Positions 42,432 to 54,765 of a DNA stretch of 64,000 nucleotides are shown piece after piece (within the stretch, counting starts at the first letter, position 1; each line of letters opens with the position of its first letter). The notes beneath the pieces are model-generated. The model was not told the DNA's origin, did no database searches, and worked only from the letters and a program-made list of their open reading frames with translations. Location of the stretch: assembly GCA_018654745.1 (NCBI GenBank), contig JABILA010000068.1:44696-108695 (forward strand), in the 5' to 3' direction. The position numbers and the translations under genes were made by a program. The stretch comes from Alphaproteobacteria bacterium. GTDB taxonomy: Bacteria > Pseudomonadota > Alphaproteobacteria > UBA2966.

Positions 42432-42571
42432 TAGACAAAAAATCCGATTGTTTGATATAGCGCGAAGGCGCACATTTGTTATTCGCCAAGCTTTACTTCA
42501 TATTTGCCAATGATACTACCACAATACAGGGTAGATGAACGGGCAGTGCAGAGCAGGATCGGGGAACATTT

Positions 42572-42757
42572 GTGCCAGATATAGAAGTCAGGGATGCAGA
42601 CGGAAAATTGCTGCAAACCTACACGATCATTGTTGCTGAATACGGGACCTTGATCACGGACGATGATCTGTTCGAAATGGCGAAGAATAATCTGATCGAA
42701 GATGAATTGGTCGGTGAGAACCAACTGGATGAATTGACCTTCAATCTGGCTGAATAA
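42572..42757 (+). CDS. Small conserved-looking hypothetical protein
   Basis: 61 residues from a GTG at 42572, preceded by GGGGAAC. Acidic (DDDLFEMAKNNLIEDELVGE). No family recognised. It is divergent from the repeat-protein gene. Confidence 0.5.
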   Translation: MPDIEVRDADGKLLQTYTIIVAEYGTLITDDDLFEMAKNNLIEDELVGENQLDELTFNLAE

Positions 42758-42797
42758 CCGTCAGACGGTTTTGGGAAAATTCACTGACGACGGATGC

Positions 42798-43562
42798 TTA
42801 TGCTACAAATCGTGTTTCACTAACAAAGCCATGGCCTGGATATAGGCTGTGAATTTGATAAACGGGTGTGTCATCCATCGTTTCCGGAAAGTCTAGACGG
42901 AGGTCAATGGCAATACTTGGTACCGTCAATGCTCTGGTGTCGGCCAGATCAGACATGAAACTGCGGTGCGCATGGCCGCAAAATATCTGCGTGATTTGTG
43001 GGTGGCGTCGCAGTATATCAGTGAACTTTTGGACGATGTCGCGGCTGCCAAACTGCAATGGTTCACTGGAGGTCAATACTTCGAATGGCGGGTGGTGCAT
43101 GAATAGCACCGTGGGTGAATTTGGTTTCCCGCTCAGCATTTTATCCAGGTCGCCAAGTCGATTATCGCATAGTTCGCCCATTCTGCTTCCTTCACATACA
43201 GAATCGACGGCAACCAGATAAATCGTGCCGACATCCACAGCGTATTGTAAGAACTTCGAATCAGACTGAAAGTATCCGTCTTGCGAAAACACTTTTCTTA
43301 ACGCTGTGCGGGAATCCCGGTTTCCCGGCGTGACATAGAACGGCATGTTCAATTCAGTCAGTATCTCCCGTGCCAATATGTACTCGGCATGGCTGCCATG
43401 TTGAGACATATCACCTGTATGGATAACTGCATCGGGTCCAGGGTCCAGACGGTTGATGTCTCGCACACACCGACGTAGCCATTCGATGCGTTTTGGCGCG
43501 CGAACATCGCCAGATTCGACGTCCATGAGATGTGTATCACTGATCTGTGCGATAATAGTCAT
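42798..43562 (-). CDS. Metallophosphoesterase (CpdA-like cyclic-nucleotide phosphodiesterase group)
   Basis: 254 residues. Metal ligands follow the calcineurin-like pattern: D9 and H11 (QISDTHL), D51 (HTGDMSQHG), N81 (TPGNRDS), the HHPP motif, and the C-terminal GHAHRS. This order and length match CpdA-type cAMP phosphodiesterases, but phospholipid-head-group and other phosphodiesterases share it. Its start abuts the stop of the GGCT gene. Confidence 0.85.
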   Translation of the reverse strand: MTIIAQISDTHLMDVESGDVRAPKRIEWLRRCVRDINRLDPGPDAVIHTGDMSQHGSHAEYILAREILTELNMPFYVTPGNRDSRTALRKVFSQDGYFQSDSKFLQYAVDVGTIYLVAVDSVCEGSRMGELCDNRLGDLDKMLSGKPNSPTVLFMHHPPFEVLTSSEPLQFGSRDIVQKFTDILRRHPQITQIFCGHAHRSFMSDLADTRALTVPSIAIDLRLDFPETMDDTPVYQIHSLYPGHGFVSETRFVA

Positions 43563-43985
43563 TCAGGTTTTGGGGCGTTTTGACGGGATAATATAGCGAT
43601 GCTCCAGCGGGTAGGAGTCGGTCAGTTCTTCTACAACGGCATCAATGTTCACGCGGTCGCGGACATATACCCAGGCCATTACGTTGGTGCTACCGTCCAG
43701 CGCTTCAAAGGATCGCTCAACGCGGCGATAACCAGTTGGGACATGCGTTGATTCAAAACGATCCAGAAATTCAACGGCTACATCAGTCGCCGTAAATATC
43801 TCGCCCTTGACCTGGTGTCCCGAGCCCGGCTCATCAATCAGGTTGGGGCTGAACCAGGGGCCGCCGATGACCAGCGGAAAGCGTTCGACTGTTCGGTATT
43901 CACCGACAAAAGTCGTTCCATCCATACCGATGTCAAAATTGGGGTAGCCTCGTTTCAGGGTGCCGTAGACAAATATCTTGTGCAT
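43563..43985 (-). CDS. Gamma-glutamylcyclotransferase-family protein
   Basis: 140 residues from the ATG at 43985 with GAAGGACTG before it. The family motif FVYGTLKRGYPN (4-15) and a candidate catalytic Glu in LDRFES are present. These proteins cleave gamma-glutamyl amines or related compounds. Middle gene of a three-gene minus-strand operon. Confidence 0.85.
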   Translation of the reverse strand: MHKIFVYGTLKRGYPNFDIGMDGTTFVGEYRTVERFPLVIGGPWFSPNLIDEPGSGHQVKGEIFTATDVAVEFLDRFESTHVPTGYRRVERSFEALDGSTNVMAWVYVRDRVNIDAVVEELTDSYPLEHRYIIPSKRPKT

Positions 43986-43998
43986 CAGTCCTTCATTC

Positions 43999-45216
43999 TC
44001 AGTCAATCAGGGCCTGATAGGTCAGAACCTTCAATTCGCGTCGCAGCGGATATGCGGAGGAGGGCATCAGCTGCGTCAGGAAAATAACGGTCATGTCTTC
44101 AACGGGATCAATCCAGAAAGCAGTGCTGGCAGCACCGCCCCAGGCGTATTCTCCTGGCGTGCCCATGACGTTGGCTTTCGCTGGATCAAGCATGACTGAA
44201 AAGCCGAGACCAAATCCGATGCCTTCAAATGATGTTTCAGCAAAAGTGTCCTGACCTAAATCCGCGAGGTCGCCAGGAAGATGGTTGATCGTCATATATT
44301 CAACTGTTTTTCGACCCAGCAGACGCACTCCATCAAGTTCACCAAAATTGGATAGCATGCGCGTAAAGCGCAGATAGTCCGAAACAGTTGATGTCAAACC
44401 ACCTCCACCTGAGAAAGTGACCACGGGTTTCGTGAAGCGACTGCCATCGATTGCTTCAATCAGTTTGGTCTTTTGATCCTTGGTGCAGGTGTAGTTCGCC
44501 GTAAAACGGTCAATATTTTCCGACGCGACCTGAAAGGCCGTATCCTTCATACCCAGAGGGCCAAGTATTTTCTCTGCAAAAAACTTGTCCAGGGGCAGGC
44601 CGGAAAGCACCTCGACAAGATGACCAAGAACGTCTGTAGAGACACTATAGTTCCATTCGCTACCGGGCTGGCAGAGCAGGGGAGCCTCGCCCAGCTTTTC
44701 CATCATTTCAGCTAGGGGCAAGCCTGCTGTCTGAAAATCGATTTTGTGCTCACGATAAATCGCATCGACAGGATGGGCTTCAATCCAGCCATATGTCAGT
44801 CCGGACGTATGGGTCATTAATTCACGTACGGTGAAGTCGCGTTCTGCCGGAACGGTCTGGTATTGGTTCTCGTCGCCGGAGACAAAGACTTCCAGATTTC
44901 CAAGAGCCGGTATGTACTTTGAGACCGGATCATCAAGCTGGAACAGGCCTTGCTCATATAACATCATGGCCGCGACGGATGTGATCGGTTTGGTCATGGA
45001 ATAAAAACGGAAGATCGTGTTGTTATCCACTGGTTTGCCGGCTTCAATATCGGCCATTCCGCAGTGGTCCAGATAAACCAGCTTGTCGCCTCGAACGACG
45101 GCAGTCAAAGCACAGGGCAGCTTGCCGCTGTCGACCATGTCATTCATCCAGCGCGTAACATTTTCAAGGCGTTCAGATGAAAGCCCGACTTCTTCCGGTG
45201 TACATTCAGGGAGCAT
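43999..45216 (-). CDS. Serine hydrolase of the beta-lactamase / esterase EstB family
   Basis: 405 residues. The SxxK nucleophile motif is S73-M-T-K76 (FYSMTKPITS), the tyrosine motif is Y-S-V in EWNYSVSTDVLG, and a GGGGL segment follows. Length, lack of a signal peptide and WGGAASTAFWIDP fit cytoplasmic esterases of class C beta-lactamase fold rather than a secreted penicillinase. First gene of the operon with GGCT and phosphoesterase. Confidence 0.87.
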   Translation of the reverse strand: MLPECTPEEVGLSSERLENVTRWMNDMVDSGKLPCALTAVVRGDKLVYLDHCGMADIEAGKPVDNNTIFRFYSMTKPITSVAAMMLYEQGLFQLDDPVSKYIPALGNLEVFVSGDENQYQTVPAERDFTVRELMTHTSGLTYGWIEAHPVDAIYREHKIDFQTAGLPLAEMMEKLGEAPLLCQPGSEWNYSVSTDVLGHLVEVLSGLPLDKFFAEKILGPLGMKDTAFQVASENIDRFTANYTCTKDQKTKLIEAIDGSRFTKPVVTFSGGGGLTSTVSDYLRFTRMLSNFGELDGVRLLGRKTVEYMTINHLPGDLADLGQDTFAETSFEGIGFGLGFSVMLDPAKANVMGTPGEYAWGGAASTAFWIDPVEDMTVIFLTQLMPSSAYPLRRELKVLTYQALID

Positions 45217-45401
45217 TGAGAAATTCCAGGAGATTTACATTTGTGATCGAGCGGAGCTTAGACCGCTATCTTCACCCACCGCAACGCCTCCCATGCAAAT
45301 TCTGGTTTCAGCAATGCATAGCTGCTGCGCGTCAAACGCAGTGGTGGAATTAACTCATTGTGTTAGCATGCGAACTAAATCAGGGGAAATCTGGAAACAA
45401 C

Positions 45402-46316
45402 ATGGCGGCAATTGAACAACAAAAAATCATCCGGCCCATGTCCAATGTTCGAGGCATCGCCTGGATGGTTGTCGCCGGAATATTTTTCTCCTCCTTGTCC
45501 GGAATTGCGCGGCATCTGGGATCAGAAATGAACCCGCTCCAGACTGCATTTATACGTTACGCATTTGGCATTGTCCTGATGGTACCTTTCTTTCTTCGCC
45601 TGTCGCGTTCTGAAATGCGGAGCAACAATAAAAAGATCCATGCCTTCCGCAGTCTGGTCCATGCTATCGGGGTGATGCTTTGGTTCTATGCCATGTCAAG
45701 ATTGCCAATTGCGGAAGTGATGGCTCTTGGATTTCTGGCGCCAATCTTTACAACGATAGGAGCTGCCATCTATTTCAAGGAAACACTGCACGCCAGGAGA
45801 ATTGGTGCTGTATTGATAGGCTTTGGTGGGACGCTGGTTATTCTGCGTCCAGGTATCGAGGTCATTGACATCGGGGCAATTGCTCAAGTGTTGGCAGCCC
45901 CCTTGTTCGCAATATCTTTTATGTTTGCAAAAAAACTGACAGAGACAGAACATCGTTCGAGCATTGTGGCCTATATGGCTTTGTTTGTGACAATCGCCTT
46001 GCTGCCACCGGCTTTGTATGTCTGGCGGACGCCCACAGCCGAGGAACTTGCCTGGATTTTCTTGATGGCGGCAATGGCCACCGGTGGCCATCTGGCGTTG
46101 ACGAAAGCGATGGAGGAGGCGGAACTTACAACCCTTCAGCCTATCTACTTTCTGCAACTTGTCTGGGCGACGTTGATTGGATATTTTCTGTTTGCCGAAG
46201 AGCCAGATATGTGGACCTGGATAGGTGGCGGTGTTGTGGTTGCCTCGGCTACCTATATTGCACATCGTGAAGCACTCGCCACAGGCAAGGCAAAACCAAA
46301 AGCAATTCCGGAATAG
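45402..46316 (+). CDS. DMT-superfamily (EamA) transporter
   Basis: 304 residues from the ATG at 45402; a GTG at 45360 is the alternative. Two EamA domains give about ten membrane helices (GIAWMVVAGIFFSSLSGIA start, RLPIAEVMALGFLAPIFTTI, and FLQLVWATLIGYFLFAEEP). Probably exports metabolites such as amino acids; substrate unknown. Confidence 0.88.
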   Translation: MAAIEQQKIIRPMSNVRGIAWMVVAGIFFSSLSGIARHLGSEMNPLQTAFIRYAFGIVLMVPFFLRLSRSEMRSNNKKIHAFRSLVHAIGVMLWFYAMSRLPIAEVMALGFLAPIFTTIGAAIYFKETLHARRIGAVLIGFGGTLVILRPGIEVIDIGAIAQVLAAPLFAISFMFAKKLTETEHRSSIVAYMALFVTIALLPPALYVWRTPTAEELAWIFLMAAMATGGHLALTKAMEEAELTTLQPIYFLQLVWATLIGYFLFAEEPDMWTWIGGGVVVASATYIAHREALATGKAKPKAIPE

Positions 46317-46349
46317 ACTTTATCACTTTACCCTAAGGAGAAAGACAGA

Positions 46350-47030
46350 ATGGCTGCGGACAAACCGGTCTGGAAGGACCTTGAGGGCTATCACGAATAC
46401 GACGCACCTGAGATGACACGACGGTCAGCAGAGTATCTGGCGCAAATGAAATTGCGTCGCTCGGTGCGAGAATATGACGACAGGCCCGTGCCGGAAGACG
46501 TTATCCGCAATTGTCTTGAAACTGCCATTACCGCACCCTCCGGCGCAAACCTTCAGCCATGGCATTTTACCGTAATTACGGACGCTGCCAAAAAACATCA
46601 GATCAGAACTGAAGCTGAAGTCGAAGAGCGGGAGTTTTATAGTGGAAAAGCTCCTCAGGAGTGGCTGGATGCTTTGTCTCCACTGGGAACAGATGAAAAC
46701 AAATCGTTTCTGGAACACGCCACCTTGATCGCGATCTTTGCCCAGCGGCACGGTGAACTGCCTGACGGTCGTCGCGTCAAACACTATTATGTGCCTGAAT
46801 CGGTTGGTATCGCGACGGGTTTTCTGATTTCGGCTTTGCATAATGTGGGACTGGTTACTTTGACACATACGCCCAGCCCCATGAATTTTCTCAATCAGAT
46901 TTGCGAACGTCCGGATTCTGAAAAACCGTATCTGTTGCTGGTCTGCGGATATCCGGCCGCTGATTGCAAGGTACCGGCCTTTGGTGGTACCCGGATCGGT
47001 CTTGATGAGAAGGTCACCTGGATCAAGTAA
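46350..47030 (+). CDS. Nitroreductase-family flavoenzyme
   Basis: 226 residues. The FMN-binding start LRRSVREYDDRPVP and the TAPSGANLQPWHFTVI block are typical. C-terminal PYLLLVCGYPA completes the fold. It starts 33 bases after the EamA gene, behind AAGGAGAAAG. The substrate may be a quinone, nitro compound or halogenated aromatic; not determinable here. Confidence 0.88.
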   Translation: MAADKPVWKDLEGYHEYDAPEMTRRSAEYLAQMKLRRSVREYDDRPVPEDVIRNCLETAITAPSGANLQPWHFTVITDAAKKHQIRTEAEVEEREFYSGKAPQEWLDALSPLGTDENKSFLEHATLIAIFAQRHGELPDGRRVKHYYVPESVGIATGFLISALHNVGLVTLTHTPSPMNFLNQICERPDSEKPYLLLVCGYPAADCKVPAFGGTRIGLDEKVTWIK

Positions 47031-47120
47031 GTATCGTCACCATTTCCTTGAATTCTGCGGCTTTCGTGCGCACATTGACTGCATAATAAGTTAGTAAAAA
47101 GATATTTCAGGGGAAAATCA

Positions 47121-47579
47121 GTGCCTGCTATCAAAGTGAACGGCGAAGTCCGTGTTCTCGATATAGAAGAAGACACACCCTTGCTATGGGTTCTGCGAGA
47201 TACGCTGGGGCTGGTTGGGACGAAATTCGGTTGTGGTGTGTCTGCCTGCGGTGCTTGCACTGTTCATGTAAACGGCGAACCCGTCCGTTCCTGCAGTACG
47301 ACGATTGGCGATGTTGCCGGCAAGGAAATCGCAACAATCGAAAGTCTGGCCACTGACAAGTTGCATCCTGTCCAACAGGCGTGGATCGATCATGAAGTGC
47401 CGCAATGTGGATATTGCCAGTCCGGCATGATTATGGCGACGACCGCTTTGCTGGCTGAAAACCCTGATCCAACTGATGCCGATATTGACGCCGCGATCAC
47501 CAATATTTGTCGTTGTGGTACCTATTCCAGAATACGCACGGCCATTCATGCCGCTGCCAAAAACATGCGGGAGGGCTGA
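47121..47579 (+). CDS. 2Fe-2S subunit of a molybdenum hydroxylase (IorA/CoxS type)
   Basis: 152 residues. Two 2Fe-2S clusters are predicted: C38, C43, C46, C58 (plant-type) and C96, C99, C130, C132. Motifs [16 protein letters not shown] and [11 protein letters not shown] are diagnostic of the xanthine oxidase family small subunit. It begins 91 bases after the nitroreductase and pairs with the next gene. No FAD subunit is present, as in isoquinoline 1-oxidoreductase. Confidence 0.92.
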   Translation: MPAIKVNGEVRVLDIEEDTPLLWVLRDTLGLVGTKFGCGVSACGACTVHVNGEPVRSCSTTIGDVAGKEIATIESLATDKLHPVQQAWIDHEVPQCGYCQSGMIMATTALLAENPDPTDADIDAAITNICRCGTYSRIRTAIHAAAKNMREG

Positions 47580-47583
47580 CATC

Positions 47584-49842
47584 ATGGCTATATCCCGACG
47601 CAAGTTTCTTCTGACAACGGCTGTGGCCGGTAGTGCCCTGGCTGTTGGCTATGTAGTGCTCAAGCCGGAAGAGGATACCCGCCTTGTTTTCCAGAAGACC
47701 GCAAGGGGTGGCGAAGTCGCCCTGAATGCCTGGATCAAGATTGACGCGAGCGGCACTGTAACTGTAGCGGCACCACGGGCCGAGATGGGGCAGGGCATTT
47801 ATACCGCCCTTGCGATGCTGGTGGCAGAAGAACTGGATGTGGACTGGAAGTCGGTACAGGTGCAGGACGCTCCGGTGCACCAGGTTTACGCTAATCGCGA
47901 AATGTTACGGGCCGCACTTCCTTTTGAAGATGGCTATCACCAGGGTGAAAACACTTCCGGTGCGCAGTTTATGGGCTGGCTGGCGGAATTATTATCCGCC
48001 CAGGGTACCGGCGGCAGCACAAGTATCCGTGACGCCTGGGAACCCATGCGGAATGCAGGTGCCTGTGCCCGTCATATGCTGGTCCAGGCGGCTGCGAGCA
48101 AATGGAATGTTCCGGCCAGCGAATGTCTGGCAGCTGATGGCACCGTTAGTCATAACGGTAGTGGCAAGTCACTATCCTATGGTGATCTGGCGACGTTGGC
48201 GGCATCCCTGACGCCACCCGAAAACCCGCCATTGAAAAATGCCGCTGATTACAAACTGATCGGCAAGGCGGTGCCGCGTCTCGACATCACGGACAAGACA
48301 ACCGGTCGTGCCACATTCGGCGTTGATGTCAAATCGGACGGTATGCTGTATGCGGCAGTGAACGTTGCGCCTGTCATGGGTGGCAGCCTGAAAAGTTACG
48401 ACCGTGAAGCCATTGTGAAAATGCCAGGTGTCGTTGCCGTTGCAGCCTTGCCTACGGGCATAGCCGTTGTTGCCGACAGTTGGTGGCGCGCCAAAAAAGC
48501 GGCCGACGCTGCTCCCGTTGATTTCGAAGATGGTGGAAACGGGGACCTTGATTCTGAAGGTATTTATCAGCTGCTGGAAGATAGCATCAAATCCGGTGAT
48601 CCCTTTACGTATCGCGACGACGGGGATGCGGACAAGGTATTTGAGAATGCCGGTGATGACGTTGTCGCCAGTTATCAGGTGCCCTATCTGGCCCACGCCT
48701 GTATGGAGCCGATGAATTGCACAGCGCGGGTAGACGGTGACAATATCCAGATCTGGATGCCGAACCAGGCGCCGTTCCTGATGCGATACCTTGCCTCACG
48801 TATTGCTGATACCGATGTCGAAAATGTTCAGGTCTTTACCACTTACCTTGGTGGTGGGTTCGGACGACGGGCGGAAGGTGATCTCGCGGAACAAGCCGTT
48901 CGTATTGCAATGGCTGTGCCGGGAAAGACCGTTAAGCTCTTGTGGTCTCGTGAAGATGACATGCGCCATGATATGTATCGTCCCGCAGCGCGCTCCCTGT
49001 TCCGCGCCCGTCTGGACGACAAGGGACGCCCATTCGCCTGGTTTAACCGCATCGCCGGTCAAGTGCCGACCAAATCCTTCACCCAACGCATTTTTGATTT
49101 CGCCACTGTAGATATGCCGGACAACACATCGTCTGAAGGTTCTGCAGATATGCCCTATGCGATCCCAAATCTTCAGGTTCAGCACGTACCCGTAGACTTG
49201 CCGGTACCTGTCGGTTTCTGGCGCAGTGTCGGCCATTCCTACAATGCGTTTTTTACTGAATCATTTATGGACGAATTGGCACATAAGGCAGGGCAGGACC
49301 CTTATAAATATCGACGTGACTTGCTCGAAGGACATCCTGATTACCTCGCGGTCCTCGACAAGGTTGCATCGGCAGCCGAGTGGGATCTGCCGATGAATTC
49401 CGGTCGCGGTCGTGGCATAGCCCTGCATGAAAGCTTTGGCTCGCTGGTAGCACAAGTAGCCGAAGTCTCGGTTATGCCCGATGATACCATCCAGCTGGAC
49501 CGTGTGGTTTGTGTTGTTGACTGTGGGCGTGTCATCAATCCCGACACTGTTGTCGCCCAGATTGAAGGCGCTATTGTCTACGGCTTGACCGCTGCCCTGT
49601 ATGGAGAAGTAACCCTGAAAGACGGCGCAGTAGAACAAGGCAATTTCCCTGACTATGAAATGATCCGCCTGAACAACATGCCCAATATCGAAGTAATCCT
49701 CGCCCCATCAGGTCGCCCCATCGGCGGAATCGGTGAAGTTGGTACCCCACCTATTGCTCCCGCCCTGGCCAATGCGATCTTCAACGCGACTGGAAAACGG
49801 GTGCGCGAGTTGCCGCTAAGCAAGGCGGGTTTGGTTGGATAA
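47584..49842 (+). CDS. Molybdopterin-binding large subunit of a molybdenum hydroxylase (IorB type)
   Basis: 752 residues from the ATG at 47584. A twin-arginine signal, ISRRKFLLTTAVAGSALAVG, points to export as a folded complex with its partner. The catalytic part has GGGFGRRAEGD and the C-terminal GGIGEVGTPPIAPALANA with the conserved active-site Glu. Family members oxidise N-heterocycles or aldehydes. IorAB-like pairs without an FAD subunit use cytochrome acceptors. Substrate unknown. Confidence 0.9.
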   Translation: MAISRRKFLLTTAVAGSALAVGYVVLKPEEDTRLVFQKTARGGEVALNAWIKIDASGTVTVAAPRAEMGQGIYTALAMLVAEELDVDWKSVQVQDAPVHQVYANREMLRAALPFEDGYHQGENTSGAQFMGWLAELLSAQGTGGSTSIRDAWEPMRNAGACARHMLVQAAASKWNVPASECLAADGTVSHNGSGKSLSYGDLATLAASLTPPENPPLKNAADYKLIGKAVPRLDITDKTTGRATFGVDVKSDGMLYAAVNVAPVMGGSLKSYDREAIVKMPGVVAVAALPTGIAVVADSWWRAKKAADAAPVDFEDGGNGDLDSEGIYQLLEDSIKSGDPFTYRDDGDADKVFENAGDDVVASYQVPYLAHACMEPMNCTARVDGDNIQIWMPNQAPFLMRYLASRIADTDVENVQVFTTYLGGGFGRRAEGDLAEQAVRIAMAVPGKTVKLLWSREDDMRHDMYRPAARSLFRARLDDKGRPFAWFNRIAGQVPTKSFTQRIFDFATVDMPDNTSSEGSADMPYAIPNLQVQHVPVDLPVPVGFWRSVGHSYNAFFTESFMDELAHKAGQDPYKYRRDLLEGHPDYLAVLDKVASAAEWDLPMNSGRGRGIALHESFGSLVAQVAEVSVMPDDTIQLDRVVCVVDCGRVINPDTVVAQIEGAIVYGLTAALYGEVTLKDGAVEQGNFPDYEMIRLNNMPNIEVILAPSGRPIGGIGEVGTPPIAPALANAIFNATGKRVRELPLSKAGLVG

Positions 49843-49850
49843 ATGGGCGA

Positions 49851-50180
49851 TCAATAACCACCCTTGCGTTTTGTCTCTGGCAGACCGGCGATCATGGCCG
49901 CTTGTTTTGAGGGCTGTTTGGGAAACAGGCTGTAAATATCCTTTGACTTGATCTTTTCGCCCCATTCGTCGGACATGGCTTTGATGATGCTGCGCTCGTT
50001 GGGCTGGTTGCCGCCGTTTTCGATAAATTCCCGACGCAGATAATTGATAACGCTCATGTGGCGGGCGGTTAGTTCCGGGATACCGTCGGCGATGGCCAGG
50101 GTCTGGGCGACCTCTTCGGTCCAGGCGCCGGGGTCCACAAGATGACCATTTTCGGCCAGATCCAGGTCGATGAGTTCCAT
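49851..50180 (-). CDS. DsrC/TusE-family protein lacking both conserved cysteines
   Basis: 109 residues. The DsrC fold is evident: LAENGHLVDPGAWTEEVAQ, ELTARHMSVINYLRREF and DIYSLFPKQPSKQAAMIAGLP. In DsrC the C-terminal arm carries a Cys in the LACKIAGLP segment and a second in the last two residues. Here A95 replaces the first and the arm ends KRKGGY with no Cys. The protein contains no cysteine at all. It cannot form the DsrC trisulfide. Cys-less relatives (RspA-type) are thought to be regulatory. Nearby apr and sat genes make a sulfur-linked role plausible. Confidence 0.85.
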   Translation of the reverse strand: MELIDLDLAENGHLVDPGAWTEEVAQTLAIADGIPELTARHMSVINYLRREFIENGGNQPNERSIIKAMSDEWGEKIKSKDIYSLFPKQPSKQAAMIAGLPETKRKGGY

Positions 50181-50373
50181 GATTATTCCCCGTTGAATTC
50201 AGTTATGCGTTCGGATGTAAATTCAAATGACTGCAATTTTGAATATTAGGTAGTTCGAATATGAATAAATCAAGGGCATCTCTGACCAGAGCGGCGCTTT
50301 GTCGCTCCAAATCACCTGCTCCGAAATTGAATAACACGCCGGAATGGCGTACAAACCTTTCAACAAATCATGA

Positions 50374-52656
<2,283 letters not shown>

Positions 52657-52683
52657 CGAACGGTCAAAACACTTAACGAATTA

Positions 52684-52715
52684 CGGCCCGCCGGTTTTCC
52701 AGCGGGCCGTTTTTT
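52684..52715 (+). terminator. Rho-independent terminator of icd
   Basis: CGGCCCGC (52684-52691) and GCGGGCCG (52702-52709) form a GC-rich 8-bp stem with a 10-base loop, followed by TTTTTT. Confidence 0.92.
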
Positions 52716-52911
52716 GTAGCCGAAATCAGGAGGATTTTTGCAAAGGGCTGGAGATATCAGTCAGACCCTTTTTCTCCGCCAAATCCATCGGCGTTACGTC
52801 GTTGCTATCGGCGACGGTTGTCCGGTGAGATCACGACAAAGCGTCTGATTTTAGTTTTCATGATCTGGAAGATGGCACGGTAGCTGGATGCGTCAAGTGG
52901 TAGGTACCCAT

Positions 52912-53000
52912 CGTCATGCCCGTGCTTGACACGGGTATCCACGTCTCGACGACAAATGCTGAAAAGACGTGGGTACCCGGATCAAGTCCGGGCACGACGG
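52912..53000. repeat. Palindromic intergenic repeat between icd and sat
   Basis: The left arm CGTCATGCCCG..CGGGTATCCACGTCT is matched by the inverted right arm AGACGTGGGTACCCGG..CCGGGCACGACG. The core GGATCAAGTCCGG matches, on the opposite strand, the core of the element at 5697-5787. Together with the icd terminator it fills the 358-base gap between icd and sat; no gene was seen there. Confidence 0.78.
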
Positions 53001-53014
53001 TATGAATAATCCAC

Positions 53015-54187
53015 TCAACCCTGTGTCGCGTAATAGGCCTTCAGGACTTTCAACACTTCCGGGCGGCTGAAGGTCAAGGGTACTTCTTCGTCGTTGGCAA
53101 ACATCTCGCGCAATCGGGTGCCGGAAATAGCCAGACGAAATTTTTCGTCATGAGGGCAGGTGCGGTTGGTGGCAAGACCGTCGCATTTTTCACAATGAAA
53201 GGTGATGTCAATCTTGAGGGCCTGGGTTTCCAGGGTATCTGCCGGGATTTCATCAAATATGTGGTGCGCATCGAACGGGCCATAGTACGAACCGACCCCG
53301 GCGTGATCACGACCGACGACAAGATGGGAACAACCGAAGTTTTGGCGGAACAAGGCATGCAACAAAGCTTCACGGGGGCCGGCATAGCGCATTTCGATGG
53401 GGTAACCGGCCTGGACAACGGTGCCTGGGACAAAATAGTTTTCGACCAGGGCGTCGATGGCATCAACACGAACGTCCGCCGGGATGTCGCCGGGCTTCAA
53501 GGCACCCAGAACCTGGTGAATCAACAGGCCATCGCAGATTTCAACGGCGATTTTGGCCAGAAACTCATGACTTCGGTGCATGGGGTTGCGGGTCTGGAAA
53601 GCGGCAACCTTTGACCAGCCTTTCTCCGTAAACAATGCCCTGGTTTCCGCCGGGCGCATATACAGGCCTTCATAGGTTGTCGGGAAGTGACCCTCTGACA
53701 GGGCCGCTACCTTTCCGGCCAGATTGATTTCGCCCTGTTCCATGACCTTTTGCACGCCGGGGTGAGCCGCATCGTCCGTGCGAAAAACAGAAGTACATTC
53801 CAGTTTTTGGTCTATCGTGTATTTCTCTGAAACGGTCAGCACACCCATGATGTCGCCGGTTTCGCCATCTGTCAGCGCAACGTCCTGGCCAACGTTAATG
53901 TTGTCGGCTATTTCGCGAGAAGCGGAGAGCGTAATCGGGATTGGCCAGAAAGTACCGTCAGCCAGTTTCATATCTGTGCAACAGCCACGCCAGTCGGCTT
54001 CACCCATAAAACCGTCCAGCGGTGTATAGGCACCCATGGCAAACATCACGAGGTCCGAAACTTCGCGACTGGTCATCGGAACAGCGGGAAGTGATTTCGC
54101 CCGTTCAAGATCAGCTGAACGTTCCGTTTCCGGTACAAGCAAGGGTTTTAGCGCACCTCCGCCGTGCGGATTGACCAACTGTGACAT
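53015..54187 (-). CDS. sat: Sulfate adenylyltransferase (dissimilatory type)
   Basis: 390 residues from the ATG at 54187 with GGGGAGGA upstream; the longer frame to 54208 covers that site. Active-site motifs [11 protein letters not shown] (198-208) and [13 protein letters not shown] (292-304) are intact. C332, C335 and C344 in a CEKCDG..TCPHD segment suit a zinc site seen in bacterial homo-oligomeric Sat. Paired with AprBA it would release ATP and sulfate from APS and pyrophosphate. It is 13 kb from aprBA, not in one operon. Confidence 0.94.
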   Translation of the reverse strand: MSQLVNPHGGGALKPLLVPETERSADLERAKSLPAVPMTSREVSDLVMFAMGAYTPLDGFMGEADWRGCCTDMKLADGTFWPIPITLSASREIADNINVGQDVALTDGETGDIMGVLTVSEKYTIDQKLECTSVFRTDDAAHPGVQKVMEQGEINLAGKVAALSEGHFPTTYEGLYMRPAETRALFTEKGWSKVAAFQTRNPMHRSHEFLAKIAVEICDGLLIHQVLGALKPGDIPADVRVDAIDALVENYFVPGTVVQAGYPIEMRYAGPREALLHALFRQNFGCSHLVVGRDHAGVGSYYGPFDAHHIFDEIPADTLETQALKIDITFHCEKCDGLATNRTCPHDEKFRLAISGTRLREMFANDEEVPLTFSRPEVLKVLKAYYATQG

Positions 54188-54453
54188 GAACGCATCCTCC
54201 CCAGACAACTCGTTATTTATTTCAACTCATTGTATTAAGTTTTTCTAATATGGCAAGCCAGCTCTGGTGCCTCCGTTGGGCATGGTAGAAAGGATGTCCA
54301 GCTTTTGATTTTCCCCGCCAGCTTGACTTCGATGCGAGTTGAAGCACTTTCACTGTATGGAATAGTTCCAGTCAGTTGGCATCATTTATATCCGTGACAT
54401 GACGATCCGTAATACTGTGGAGCGCTTGATCGAGGAAACAGTGGGTTCGTAAT

Positions 54454-54765
54454 TTGAAGATCATAGAAGCGAACAGAACTGCGGACAGCAAACCACTTTC
54501 AACGATTGTGATCTGCGTCAATGAACGATTTGGTGCTTCGTCCGTCAGCTGTGGTGGGTCCGATAGCGTGGCGATTGCAGATGCCCTTGAAGCGGAGCTG
54601 CAAAGCCGGAATATTGTTGTTGAAGTTGACCGTATTCACTGCCTTGGTTTGTGCGCGAAGGGGCCTAACGTCCGGTTTTTCCCCGGCGGCGATTGGTTCA
54701 ACGAAGTCACCGTCGAAAACGTTACGGAAATCCTCGACCGATTTGAGGCGGAATTAAACAGCTGA
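54454..54765 (+). CDS. Thioredoxin-like 2Fe-2S ferredoxin
   Basis: 103 residues from a TTG at 54454; no better in-frame start is visible. Cysteines C21, C33 (C-x11-C), C63 and C67 (C-x3-C) match the thioredoxin-like 2Fe-2S ferredoxin family. The segment CLGLCAKGPNVRFFPGG is diagnostic. Electron carrier of unknown partner. Convergent with and overlapping the PAP2-like gene by 12 bases. Confidence 0.82.
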   Translation: MKIIEANRTADSKPLSTIVICVNERFGASSVSCGGSDSVAIADALEAELQSRNIVVEVDRIHCLGLCAKGPNVRFFPGGDWFNEVTVENVTEILDRFEAELNS

